DNA of 64,000 nucleotides from NCBI GenBank assembly GCA_029204045.2, contig CM055063.1, positions 30,490,810 to 30,554,809 on the forward strand, in the 5' to 3' direction. The notes beneath the pieces are model-generated. The model searched no databases, had not been told where the DNA came from, and saw only the letters and a list, made by a program, of their open reading frames with translations. A program made the position numbers and the translations under genes. This document shows, piece after piece, positions 23,041 through 33,806 of this stretch. Origin of the DNA: Tillandsia leiboldiana (Eukaryota; Streptophyta; Magnoliopsida; Poales; Bromeliaceae). Numbering within the stretch: the stretch's first letter is position 1; each line of letters begins with the position of its first letter.

Positions 23041-23529
23041 CTCTAAAAGAACAAAGTGAAAACCCAAGAAACAGGCAAAGCTCACCTCGAGGTAACGGTG
23101 CAGGTGATCCGATCGCTCCCCGCGGAAGGGGGTTCCGGATCTATCTCCCGCTCCGTTCCCGGCCTCCGATATGTTGGTCGCACAGACGGGATTCCCCTCT
23201 ATCTCTCACCCAAGGCGGCTAGGGTTACGATGGAAATCCCCTTTCTCTTCGAAGGTAAACCGTCAGTATTGATAGGCATAGGGAAATTCCTCCTCTCAAC
23301 CCTAAAACGCACGCGCACTCAATAAGGGCGAGAAGTTACAGTTACCGTCACCTTAGAAATTCAAAACCGGGAGATCCGGGAGTCAGATTTCAGATCAGAT
23401 CGCGCCACTGTTCAACATTTCCCGAGCCCTATCATCGAAAAAAACCTGCGAGTACCAATTCAAAACTTCAAAAGTCGCTAATAAATAGACGCCTAAAGTT
23501 TAAGGTTGTAAAAAGTCAAGGACACGACA

Positions 23530-23790
23530 CCACCCGCAGGTGCGCGCGCCGCGCGGCAGGTGCCGCGCGGGGCTCCACCCGCAGGCGGCGCATGCCGCGC
23601 GACCTCGTGCCGCGCAGGGCGCCACCCGCGAGCGGCGGCGCCACGCGGGCAAGCACCGCGTGGCCTAACGCCGTGCGGGGCGCCACCCGCAGGCGCGCGC
23701 CGCGCGGCCTTGTGCCGTGCGGGGCGCCACCCCCGGGCGGCGGCACCCGCGCGGGCAGGTTCCGCGCAGGGTGCCGCGGTGCGTCGTGAG
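23530..23790. repeat. CGCGCGG block of BE1 LTR, second part
   Basis: Resumes the block broken at 20810, with GCCACCCGCAGGCG and CGCGCGGCAGGTGCCG motifs also seen at 20750-20800. This supports one ancestral block split by the solo LTR. Confidence 0.8.
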
Positions 23791-24290
23791 CGACGCCGTT
23801 ACTGGGTTCCGTTGTGTTTTTGGGTTTTGGTTTCCGTTTTCGTGGCGTGGTGCGTTTAAGTTGACTTATCGTTCGTTTGGGGACTTCTTTAGGTCCGGGT
23901 GCTGAGCGAGAGCGTGTCGAGGTTCGAGGTGTCCCGATCTTCGCGCAACGAGGTGGGTACTTCCGCAATAAGTTTTGGTGTATGTTATCGTTCGTGGCAA
24001 GTGTAATAAAGTAGATGTATCATTGTTAACTGTTTAACTCCATTGCATGAGAAATCCCGCTCTTTTATTTCTAACTGTTGCGACTGTGTGTCGCGGTTCT
24101 TTAACACATGCCGGTTTCAGCTATTATTCTCATGGATGCTTACACGCACACCGGCGGTTTGGCCACCGAATCGGTGTACTTTTTTGGAATTGTGGTACGT
24201 TGACCCGTGTACCCCACAAAGGTAAAGGTGACGAGTGGGGATGTCACGCCCCGGGTCGAGACTGCGACCCGGGCTAGCCAACAGATCCGC

Positions 24291-24318
24291 CGTCTGTGCG
24301 GAAACTGCCGCACAGACG
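24291..24318 (-). other. Terminal LTR hairpin, 11-bp perfect stem
   Basis: CGTCTGTGCGG at 24291-24301 pairs with CCGCACAGACG at 24308-24318 across a 6-nt loop, 49 bp from the LTR edge. LARD-A1 has CCTATGC/GCATAGG at the same position (1513-1532), so pairing is kept while sequence changes. Confidence 0.8.
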
Positions 24319-24718
24319 AAGCGTCGAACCTGAAAAAGAGATCTAGCTGTACAAGTATCAGAGCGGGAAAAGAACAGCGCTAAAGAAATAAACAGTACAC
24401 AGGAGTCACTAAGTAAAAAGCCCAGGTACAACATCCACTGTCTCACAAAAGAAGGGTACAACATCTCTAACTAGTACAAAAGTGGGAAAGCAAAAGTAAC
24501 TGGGTGACCTCTACCTCCGACTCTACAGACTCAGAAGGCGCTAGTCGGCCAAGCCCTTGCCACGGTCAGAAGACTCCGCACGTGCCGGCCCAGGAGAGGC
24601 CGCCTCAGAAGCACCTGTCACACACAGCGGGTGTGAGATCAACTGAAAAGTCAGATCTCAGTGGGTACCGATGTCCGATCCACGGTAGCCCACCAAGTCC
24701 CCTGGAGGTAAAACAGAT

Positions 24719-24749
24719 AGCCAGATAGATAGATAGATCGATAGATAGA
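24719..24749. repeat. (GATA)n microsatellite
   Basis: About seven GATA units with one interruption (GATC). Confidence 0.9.
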
Positions 24750-24864
24750 TACAGGAATGAAAGCTGTAAAAAGTCTATCACTAAATGCCTCAATGCAATG
24801 CTGTGCTAATGTCATCTAGTATCATATCAAATGACCACCTGCTCATGTCAATCCCCACAGCCAC

Positions 24865-25203
24865 CTGGTAACTCGGCCAGGGGTGAACTTCCACCTGGTG
24901 TCTCGACTAGGGGAATACCCTCCTGGTAACTCGGCCAGGGAAAAATACCCTCCTGGTAACTCGGCCAGGGAAAAATACCCTCCTGGTAACTCGGCCAGGG
25001 AAAACGCCCTACTGGTAACTCGGCCAGGGAAATACCCTCTTGGTAGCTCGGCCAGGGAAAACGCCCTCCTGGTAACTCGGCCAGGGAAATACCCTCCTGG
25101 TAGCTCGGCGAGGGAAAATGCCCTCCTGGTAACTCGGCCAGGGAAATACCCTCCTGGTAACTCAGCCAGGGAAAATGCCCTCTTGGTAACTCGGCCAGGG
25201 ACG
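24865..25203. repeat. Tandem array of palindromic CCTGG...CCAGG units
   Basis: About eleven units of 28-33 bp, each centred on CCTGGTAACTCGGCCAGG, whose ends are inverted repeats. Spacers are GAAAATACC or GAAAACGCC. Some units carry point changes such as TAGCTCGG. Located inside the LARD-like solo LTR. Confidence 0.88.
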
Positions 25204-25553
25204 TCGAATACCGCTGTGTATTCCGGAGTGATTACCCCAAAAGCATAGTACGTGTCTTAGTCGGAAACCATAATTCACGACTTACACAGTTGACCCGCAC
25301 TTACCTGATACCTCAAGGACAAAATACCCTTGCGTTTGGAAGCAAAATGGGCATCCCGTAATACTTTCGGGAGAAACCAACCCACCTGTGAAGATCCCGC
25401 AAAACCGGCGCGCCAAACGAAGGTCTCGGCGCGATCCTATAGCTCCGCGCAGCACAACGCGCACCACGTAGCCAAGCTATCACCAAGTCACACTGCAAAA
25501 ATCGGTGAATACAGGGATCAGAAAATAACCCGTGGCTAAAGACCCGCACTCAA

Positions 25554-27809
25554 TGTCACGCCCCGAGTTTTGAAAAGCAGGCTAAATTTTTTTTTTTTTA
25601 TAAATCAGAGTTCGCAAACCAGGCGTAACAGACCGCCACATGTATAGTAAATTCCCTGCCCAACTGGACAGATCCTTTCCTATACATGCACGGCTAATCA
25701 TAATCAGTCAATATCAGAGTAGTCTAAACTACGCATGCAAGACTAGTCAATTTATAATATTTAAACAGAAGTGCGGAAAATAAATATACTGACTACAAAG
25801 GGGTCGATACTATCGCAATCGTCTCACCAACGTGTCCCGACATCCCATCACCCAGCGACCTGAAAAACAGTCACCCAGGGGTGTGAGATACACCGGAGTG
25901 TATCCCAAGGCGGAAAAACCCACCCGGCGACGAAGAACGCCGGGCGTTGCGCGGAAAACTCATCGCGCAACCGCCACGGTGCATCGCCGGGCCGTAACAC
26001 ACGCGGCAAGGAGCAACTCACGACCGCGCAGCCCAAAAACACGCCCTGCGCGGTGGCGGCGAGCCGCGCGGCCAGCAGCGCCGCGCGGCCCAAGGGCTGC
26101 CCGCGCGGCGCCCTGTAGCGCCGCGCACCAAGCACGCGGCCTGCAGGGCCGCGGGGCCTAAGGGGCCGCCGCGCGGCCCTCTGCAGTGCCGCGCGCCTGG
26201 CGCGCGGCCTGCAGGGCCGCGGGGCCCAAAGGGCACCCGCGCGGTGCCCTGCAGTGCCGCGTGCCTTGCGCGCGGCCTGCAGGGCCGCGGGGCCCAACGG
26301 GGCCATTGCGCGTCCCTCTGCAGTGCTGCGCGCCTGGCCCGCGGCCTGCAGGGCCGCGGGGCCCAAAGGGCACCCGTGCGGTGCCCTGCAGTGCCGCGCG
26401 CCTTGCGCGCGGCCTGCAGGGCCGCGGGGCCCAAAGGGGCCGCCGCGCGGCCCTCTGCAGTGTCGCGCGCCTGGCGCGCGGCCTGTAGGGCCGCGGGGCC
26501 CAAAGGGCACCCGCGCGTTGCTCTGCAGTCCTGCGCGCCTTGCTCGCGGCCTGCAGGGCCGCGGGGGCCAAAGGGGCCGCCGCGCGGCCCTCTGTAGTGC
26601 CGCGTGCCTTGCGCGCGGCCTGCAGGGCCGCGGGTCCCAAAGGGGCCGCCGCGCGGCCCTCTGCAGTGCCGCGCGCCTGCAGGGCCGCGGGGCCCAAAGG
26701 GCACCCGCGCGGTGCCCTGCAGTGCCGCGCGGCCTGCAGGGCCGCGGGGCCCAAAGGGGCCGCCGCGCGGCCCTCTGCAGTGCCGTGGGCACCCGTGCGG
26801 TGCCCTGCAGTGCCACGCGCCTTGCGCGCGGCCTGCAGGGCCGCGGGGCCTAAAGGGGCCGCAGCGCGGCCCTCTGCAGTGCCGCGCGCCTGGCGCGCGG
26901 CCTGCAGGGCCGCGGGGCCCAAAGGGCACCCGCGCGGTGCCCTGCAGTGCCGCGCGCCTTGCGCGCGGCCTGCAGGGCCGCGGGGCCCAAAGGGCACCCG
27001 CGCGGTGCCCTGTAGTGCCGCGCGCCTTGCACGCGGCCTGTAGGGCTGCCCGCGCGGGGCCTGCAAGGCCGCGCGGCACAGGGGCCGCCCGCGCGGCACC
27101 CTGCAGTGCCGCGCGCCCAGCGCGCGGCCTGCGAGGCCGCACGGCACAGGGGCCGCCTGCGCGGCACCCTGCAGTGCCGCGCGCCCAGTGCGCGGCCTGC
27201 GAGTCCGCGCGGCACAGGGGCCGCCCGCGCGGCACCCTGCCATGCCGCGCGCCCGGCGCGCGGCCTGCCAGGCCGTGCGGCCCCATCCCGCAGCTCCGGG
27301 CATTCCGCCGCCCTGCTGCACAACATGGTAGCAGGGCGTGCGCTGCGCGCGGCGATCATGCGCGCACGCGCAGCGACAGCCCTCACAGCCACACGCCGCC
27401 GCAATTTCGCGAGCGGCTCGTGCAGCACCACACCTCGGACAACAAGTTCGCCAGCCGCAGCAGCAGGGAAGAGAAGCAAGGAAAAAGAAAAAGAAAGGAA
27501 GAGAAGAAGAGATTCGCAAAAACCCTAGGAAGAATTAACCCAAAACAGCCACCAACCTTGTCGTTGCCGTCGCGCGCACCTCGCTCGGCGCTCCTTGGCA
27601 AACAATGGCGGTACACACTCCAAGCTTTTCTTCTTCTTCTTCTTCTTTCCTTGCTTTTTCCTCCTCTTTCCTTGCTTCAGACCAACCCAAACAGACCCCT
27701 TTTGGCGGAGAATGATAATGAGGTGGAGTATGGGGGAGAGAGAGAGATTGTGTAAATAAGGTAAAGGCATTAATTAAAACCCACCTACTCACCCTGTAGT
27801 TAATTAACA
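25554..27809 (-). mobile_element. GY-B solo LTR with TSD CTCAA
   Basis: Begins TGTCACGCCCCGAG, ends TAGTTAATTAACA and has identical flanks CTCAA (25549-25553, 27810-27814). It contains the terminal hairpin CATGTATAG/CTATACATG (25639-25688), a 1.2 kb CGCGCGG tandem array and a pyrimidine-rich stretch near 27610-27680. It lacks most of the usual mid-LTR sequence and is about 2.26 kb. Third nesting level within the BE1 LTR. Confidence 0.87.
26100..27290. repeat. 68-bp GC-rich tandem array
   Basis: About 17 units; CTGCAGGGCC recurs at 26141, 26209 and 26277, exactly 68 bp apart. Units alternate GGGGCCGCCGCGCGGCCCT and GGGCACCCGCGCGGTGCCCT cores. Every unit has PstI-like CTGCAG and dense CpG. Long frames on both strands are artefacts of the array. 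Confidence 0.9.
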
Positions 27810-28607
27810 CTCAACTCACCCTCACAATTACTCATCCACACTCTATCGAATCCACTCCACCAGCAGCTAAAAGAAAGCAACAAAACAAGGATTAATTAAA
27901 CAATTTAATGAATAAAATAATCCCAAAAGTGCCCCAACAACTCACTTTTTGCCTTCGGGCCTTCCGCCGCCGCCCGGACCCACCCGAACTCCGCTGTAAA
28001 TCAAAAATACACGCGCTCGCGCCTTTCCTCAGCTGAAAAGCTCGTCGGTAGAGTCGGAAAGCTCAAACCAAAAACCGGCACACTACAGGGGACCCCCTCA
28101 CGGTTACTAAAGGTGCGGCACTAGTACCATGGAGGGGTTAAAGGCACAATGTGCGAGCAATGTGATTGTCCACTGGGGGGTCTTTAGACCTTCCGACGGG
28201 TGTTTTATTAATTAAAACAAGGGATACGGTGACTTATGAGGGGGAAAGTGGAATGCTCTGGTGTATCGGTTTGTCTCTCCGTTACTCTTTATTACTATGT
28301 TCGTCTACTTTGTCACTGATTTTCCCACACTGTTACAGGTCCGACCAGGGGTGGGAGCCGGGACGATGGTGAGGCAGCGTTTAGAGGACATTAGCCATAT
28401 GAGGCTTTATTCCGTTATTTTTGCTCTGGGTTATCTCATCTCCTTTTCATTTACCTAATAAGTTATCAATTACTTGGCTGTGGACTAATGCGGATGTTGG
28501 TTTGAGAGTTTATTTTAGTGATGTGATCTTTGTTATGCTTCCTATCAACTCGTATGCGGCATGTTTAAAATTGAACAAAAGGGTTTCGAAAATGTTTTCT
28601 AAAACCA

Positions 28608-28722
28608 AGTGTCGTGTGGGCACTACTTTATAAACTCCTGGATTTATCCTTTCAAATGATGTAGCCGCCCTATAAGAGACTTGCGAAAACACTTTGGAAA
28701 AATTGGGTGTCGTGTGGACACC
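28608..28722 (+). other. Twin GTGYC hairpins of the BE1 LTR
   Basis: AGTGTC-GTGTG-GGCACT (28608-28624) and GGTGTC-GTGTG-GACACC (28706-28722). The outer pair is A-T in the first and G-C in the second, and the inner pair changes from C-G to U-G types, consistent with preserved pairing. Confidence 0.7.
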
Positions 28723-28848
28723 GTTTGTAAACCCGTGGTTTCATCCCTTAATTTCGTGAATGAGAATCGTAGTTAATTGTATTACTCTCTCCCGTTGTTT
28801 TCACTGTGACTGTGTGGTTGAAGTAAATGTTGTAAATGTAATGCCGTG

Positions 28849-28895
28849 CATATACAAAGGAGACTCTATCCGTCCGCAGAGCGAATTTGTATATG
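28849..28895 (+). other. Terminal LTR hairpin of BE1
   Basis: CATATACAAA (28849-28858) and TTTGTATATG (28886-28895) form a perfect 10-bp stem. The distance to the LTR end is larger than in other copies only because of the TA repeat that follows. Confidence 0.8.
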
Positions 28896-28942
28896 TGGCG
28901 GGTCTGACGCGCACCGGTAGGCGAGGTTGCTTTCAAAAAGGA

Positions 28943-29072
<130 letters not shown>

Positions 29073-29108
29073 GTTTTCCGCTTATCCCAAATCCTCCGGG
29101 GTGTGACA

Positions 29109-29126
29109 GATTATATGGTATCAGAG
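29109..29126 (+). other. BE1 primer-binding site (tRNA-iMet)
   Basis: GATTATATGGTATCAGAG directly follows the LTR end. GGTATCAGAG complements initiator Met-tRNA. The same site is reversed at 50721-50736 in BE2. Confidence 0.88.
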
Positions 29127-29337
29127 AAAACGACTTTAACCACAGTAGTCGGTGACCAACATCCACAGTGCATAACGCCACAAGCGATTGAAACAGGAGA
29201 TAACCAAGGTGTAGGTGCGTTAGACCGCGAGTGAGCACGGGAAAAAAGGGGGGGGATTTACTCTCGGTGCGTTTGTAGGTCAAAGTGCTAGGCCAGTAAC
29301 CTTAGGGTTAATGCGGTTTCTCTGTATACAGCAGATA

Positions 29338-30757
29338 ATGGCCCGGACCAGGTCGTCGGCTGATAACGCGGGTGCAGAAAGTACGGCCCCGACCACCGCG
29401 GAGAATCAATTTCTCCGACAGCAACTGCGAGAGATGGCCGGCAACTGGCGACGCTGACAGAACAAGTTCGCCAGTTAACGGAATGACAGCCAACCGCACC
29501 AGTGGAGGATGCCTCGATCCCTCCGCCCGGATCGACTGCTCCCACTACGGGACCGCCAGGGGCAGGTGGTGAAACTGCAGCTGTGCCCCTTCACACCTCG
29601 ACAACGGGTGTGTCGGCAGAGCAACCTACAGCACCCTTGGACATGCCCACCCCGGCAGCTTCAGGGCCCACACTGGGAACAGCTGCGGGGGACTCAGCAA
29701 GGGGAGCGGTGACGACCCCTACTCCCGGGGTGTTCGCAGCTGCAGGAGAGGCATCAAACCAGCGGACTGAACGAGAAAGAGTAAGAACAAACCTGGCGGA
29801 GTTCAAGAAGCACGACCCACCCACCTTTGAAGGAGAAACGATCGACCCTTGGGTCGTAGAGAATGGTGGACACCATGGAGAAGCTCTTTGAGGACCTAAT
29901 GATGGAGGAGCATGAGCGAGTTCCCTTGGCTGTCCACTATCTGGAAGGAAATGCTCGTATTTTGTGGAAGACGGTACGCCCGGACCCGTCGAAGGCCACT
30001 GCACTTCCGTCGTGGTCCACGTTTACAGAGGAATTGTTCGGTGAGTTCTTCTCCAACAGTGTTAAGCAACAGATGGAGGATGACCTCAAACACCTCAAGC
30101 AGGGGAACCGGTCTGTCATGGAGTACCAGCGAGACTTCGTGAGATTAGCCAACTGCGTTCCCTTCGTCATACGGGATGAATCTCACAAGGCCCGCCTTTT
30201 TGTAGACGGGCTACGGAGCGACATCTTCGAAGTCGTCCAAGCGGCAGATCTACACACCTTTCGGGAAGTGGTCGATAGGGCCACTATCGTGGAACGTGGG
30301 TTTTCTATCACACGCGCCCGATGTGAGGGCTCAAAGTATAACCGGGACATGAAGCGGCCTAAGTCCTATCCTGGAGGGGGCTTTTCCAGTGGGAATCGGC
30401 CTCCCAAGCACCCAAAGACGCAACAAGGGACCAAGAGCACGCCAGCGGGGGGACAACGGGCGGGGGACAAACCCTGCATTATCTGCAGAGGAGCGCACCG
30501 AGTTACAAAATGCTTTAAGAGGCACGACCATTGTTATCGCTGCGGCAAGCCTGGACATCTCCGTTTCAGCTGCCCCTTGAACACGGGGGCGGCATCCTCC
30601 GCAGCTTCCACCCCGACACCACAACCGCAGGGACGGGGAAGAGATCCATCGGGAACACCCGCACGCCCCTCAATCTCTCGACAGGAGGGGGAAACACGAC
30701 CGCAGCCTGGAGGGAGGGTCTACTCGATGAACCAGCAGGGAGCGGAACCACCGGAGG
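29338..30757 (+). pseudogene. gag: BE1 gag (Ty3/gypsy), frameshifted
   Basis: Structural capsid/nucleocapsid protein of a Ty3/gypsy element. Start MARTRSSADNAG parallels MSHTRSSTDNAG of BE2. The Retrotrans_gag region follows (VDTMEKLFEDL, GNARILWKTVRP, LVDGL-like FVDGLRSDIFE), then a CX2C-type motif (CIICRGAH) and a zinc knuckle CYRCGKPGHLRFSC at 30532-30573. Breaks: a 1-bp loss near 29440, an in-frame TGA shortly after, and a 1-bp loss near 29861. From 29863 the frame is open to the end. It stops being gag-pol at about 30757, just before the protease, where inverted LARD-A2 sequence begins. Confidence 0.85.
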
Positions 30758-31514
30758 TACTGCTACACTACATATTGGAACTTGACTTAGGAGAAACCAT
30801 GCTTTTCCTTTCTCCTTCTTTGTTAGTCAGGTGGTCAGTGTTGCTCGGGTTCGGGCAGGGGTCGGGACTTTGTGTCTGGGACAGGCTGGATTAGTTTGTG
30901 GGGTTTTGCGGTGACCACGGATATTGGGCGGTTGACCGGATATTCACTTATGTATCAGATTGGGTATCAGTTTTCTCTAGTGGATGGAGTTTCCCACACA
31001 TCGTTTAGTTGCATCCGATTGAGGTCGGGTCTTTCTTTAGTGGTTGGGTTTTCCCACTTTGATCAGAGTCGTGATCAAAGTCCTGCTATACAGAGATACT
31101 TGTTACAGAGATACTTTACTCGTGTGGGTCGTTCCCTTCGAGTGCCACTCCGGAGTAGGCTTTAAACCGTGTTGGATGCCGGTCAGACAGTTATTGACAG
31201 TTTTTGCTATCACATCGGCGCGGTTATTGCCCGATGATGAGGGCGACAGCAAGCAGTACCAGTTTTACTGGTGGCACAAGATTGGGTTATTACAGGCAAT
31301 TACTTTACTGTTACACTCGTGTCAGGGGGACTGAGTGGAGTCTAGTAGCTGTGTTTAGACCAGTGCTAGTGTTATTGGGAGCCGTTTGGTATGACGGTGG
31401 TCCCGAGGTCGTTGTGAGTTAGTCGACCGTTGTGTGAGAGGTTTGGTGATCTTGAGTCTATCCATTCTGAGAGAGAGCGTGGATTTTGACTATAGCCTGC
31501 ATGAGCCACTACTC
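30758..31514 (+). repeat. Inverted segment of the LARD-A2 left LTR
   Basis: Reverse complement of 37078-37836 of the right LTR. The 17-bp sequence TATGTAGTGTAGCAGTA (with one change) flanks it in opposite orientations, at 30758 onward and from 31515. The next bases return to normal orientation. Short plus-strand frames here are not genes. Confidence 0.85.
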
Positions 31515-33794
31515 TATGTAGTGTAGTAGTAAAAGATGGCCTAACTATATGTCCATACAAGCATGCATTGTACTCAAGAAATATAGAAGAAAGTAAACCA
31601 CATGCCAAAATCATCAATGCCTACACCTATCCATAATCCTCGACCTATAATAACTCCTCAGAGTATAATCCGCACATAGCTACATAATCCTGCCTCATCG
31701 CATAAACCAATCGCATAAATGGCTATGTGCTAACATGGCAAGCTACATAATCACATAGGGTAACATTATCCTAGGTAAGCTTACACTAATCATCAACATA
31801 GATGTCCAAATCATGCAAGTCCTCAGTATACATCATAAATACTATTCTTGTAATTCTTTTATACAATTACTATTATCAAGCTTACCTACCTCTCAATCAC
31901 AAACCATGTACCCTAGACATGCATGCATCCTAATATCAAGAATTAGAGAACCGTCCACCGGTTCTGGAAACAAAGCACCCACCTGAAACGCTTTCCGCAG
32001 GCAAAGCTGAGGTCGGTGGAGAGTGTAGACGCTCACAATCCAAAATCTGCCAGAACTGCACCCTCGGTACATGTCGCGCAAGCCTCGGCTCCAAACAGCA
32101 ACACGCCAACCATGCAACACCACAACAAGCAACATCACGATATAACTATACCCCAACAAACACCAACAACATTGCTGTTTTTCCCAAATAGCACAGAGAT
32201 AGGCAATTTTCACCTCCAGGCAGCGCTCCAAAAACTCCAGAAAATGCACGGTTGCGATCCTCGCGACGAGTAGCCCCAAAACGAGTATTTATACGCCCCG
32301 TTCCGGAATGCGGGGCGCCGATAATCCGGAATGCCACAAGGTGACCATCTCGAAATTCCCCGAGTACAAAAATTGTACAACTCTGTCCAGAAAAATGGAA
32401 TTTTCTTACCTTCGGGAAAATTCAGTAAAATCCAGAAAAATTACGAGGACGTTCTTTGCGATGTGTAGATGCAAAACGACTGCAGGCACGCCTCCATCCG
32501 ATGCCTGAGTGCGAAGATAGAAAATCGACAAGCCTCCGTTGTCCAAAACCTCACAACAGGAAAAGAAGTCACAGAAAACCTCGGGAACAGTACCGAAAAC
32601 TCGAAACGAGGAGAAGTGATTACACGAAAAATGAAGCCTTACCTCTCATGAACGCGCTGCCGCAAAAATCGGCTCAAAATTCCATCGGGGTGATCCGGTG
32701 TGCCTCGCGGACTGAAGAGCGACGGTAAAAGCCAAAAATTCAAGATGCGTCGGTGTGCGCCATATCGCAGATAACACCGAAGCCGCAGTCTCCAAAAATC
32801 CCGAAAATCCGTCGGAGTGGGGAGGGTACAGTGTGGAAAGCTTCTGTACAAAAGGGGAGCTCCAGAACAGCCGAAGAACCCGCACAAAAGTCCTAAACTG
32901 CCTATTTATAGGCAGTAATTCGGACGAAAAATGCACTTTGGGGGACATTTTCCGCGCGCCCGAAAGAATCGGGCGCAAACAGTAACCCAATCCTCAGCCG
33001 CCCATCGCGCGTCCAGATTGCTCTGTTTGTGCCACGTCACCACCAAACACGCTACAGCCGATCCAGCCACCTACAATGTGCCACGTGGCCCACCCCAGCT
33101 GCCGACACGTGGCGCGCCCGAACGCGGGAAACGGCGTCAACGCGCCCACGTGCGCGCTTGTGCCATCCGCCTGCGCCCCCCTACCAGGCACGCTTCCCGA
33201 GGCCAGCTGCACCAACTCCGTGGACCGCGACCACAACACCAACAAGTCACAAGCTGCCACGTGTCCTGCCCTTTGGTGCACGCCGGCCCGTGGACCGCGC
33301 ACCTGCCCGTGGACCGCGCGCCCGCCCGCGCCCGCGCGCATGCCCGCGGTCGCTCCGCCGCCTGCCCGAGCCCGCGCCGCCGCGCTCGGCCGCTGCCGCC
33401 GCCCACCGGCGCTGGAATAGTACCCCCTTGCCTTGAAATCTGTGCGCGGCATCCGGGCTCCGAAAAATACAAGTAGTCCATTTTCAACGTTTTCGCGTGC
33501 TGAATCCAAATCCGTTGTCCGTTTTGCCAAATTTCAACTCTAAAAATTGCCGAAGGCATCCGGGAAGGTGTTCTTTTGTCCAAACTTCGCGCTGAGCCCA
33601 ATTTTAATATCCGTTTCGCACGAAACCACTTCTAAACATCCGACAGGGTCCTCTGACTACTCTCGTGATCCATTTTAAGCCCGAAGTCCACCACTTGTGT
33701 CCAATTGGTGCACCAACACCGCCGACACGCTACAAAGGCCTCTAGAAGCTGTTGGTCATACTATAGAAGCCCTGCAGAGATCTAGGTCACCACA
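31515..33794 (-). repeat. LARD-A2 3' LTR, remaining part
   Basis: Matches 37820-43361 (without the nested LTR) and ends GGTCACCACA next to the PPT. TATA box CTATAAATA at 32911-32903 (minus), with CACGTG sites near 33081, 33105, 33147 and 33258. It lacks about 240 bp present near 38600-38830 of the right LTR. Confidence 0.83.
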
Positions 33795-33806
33795 TCCTCC
33801 CCCACT
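33795..33806 (-). other. LARD-A2 polypurine tract
   Basis: The minus strand reads AGTGGGGGAGGA just inside the 3' LTR, identical to LARD-A1. Confidence 0.86.

Larger units (their letters stand above)
20811..23529 (-). mobile_element. GY-B solo LTR inside the BE1 LTR
   Basis: Minus-strand LTR beginning TGTAACGCCCGGGGG and ending GACACGACA, with GY-B order throughout: terminal hairpin (20904-20950), GTG hairpin (about 21107-21123), predicted acceptor (21363), CGCGCGG block, donor GTGAGC (23085). Flanks CCACT (20806-20810) and CCACC (23530-23534) match at 4 of 5 positions as a decayed TSD. No interior sequence, hence a solo LTR formed by LTR-LTR recombination. Confidence 0.78.
24242..28085 (-). 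mobile_element. LARD-like solo LTR with TSD GGGGA
   Basis: Begins TGTCACGCCCCGGGTCGAG, ends CGGCACACTACA and is flanked by GGGGA at 24237-24241 and 28086-28090. It starts like LARD-A (GGTCGA-loop-GCGACCCGGG hairpin, then CAGATCCGCC) but diverges after about 100 bp. Its own length is about 1.6 kb once the inner GY-B LTR (25554-27809) and duplicated target are removed. No interior, so a solo LTR. Confidence 0.85.
20564..28338 (+). other. Putative leader intron of the BE1 LTR
   Basis: Donor GTAAGC at 20564 and an acceptor after a long pyrimidine tract ending CACACTGTTACAG at 28338. Without the nested insertions the intron would be about 1.2 kb and contain the CGCGCGG block. Other GY-B LTRs have matching site pairs: minus strand 52660 to 51379, 41798 to 40168, and 23085 to 21363. 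Confidence 0.5.

Noticed and set aside
22167..23222. Overlapping frames of 200-302 codons on both strands
   Set aside because: Same cause: CGCGCGG block of a solo LTR lacking stop codons in all frames.
24865..25203. CRISPR-like regularly spaced repeats
   Set aside because: Units are contiguous tandem repeats with no unique spacers, in a plant retrotransposon LTR, and no cas-like gene.
26018..27519. Long minus-strand frames (up to 453 codons) rich in Arg, Ala, Pro and Gly
   Set aside because: They lie in a 68-bp GC-rich tandem array, overlap open frames on the other strand and have periodic low-complexity translations. Composition, not coding.
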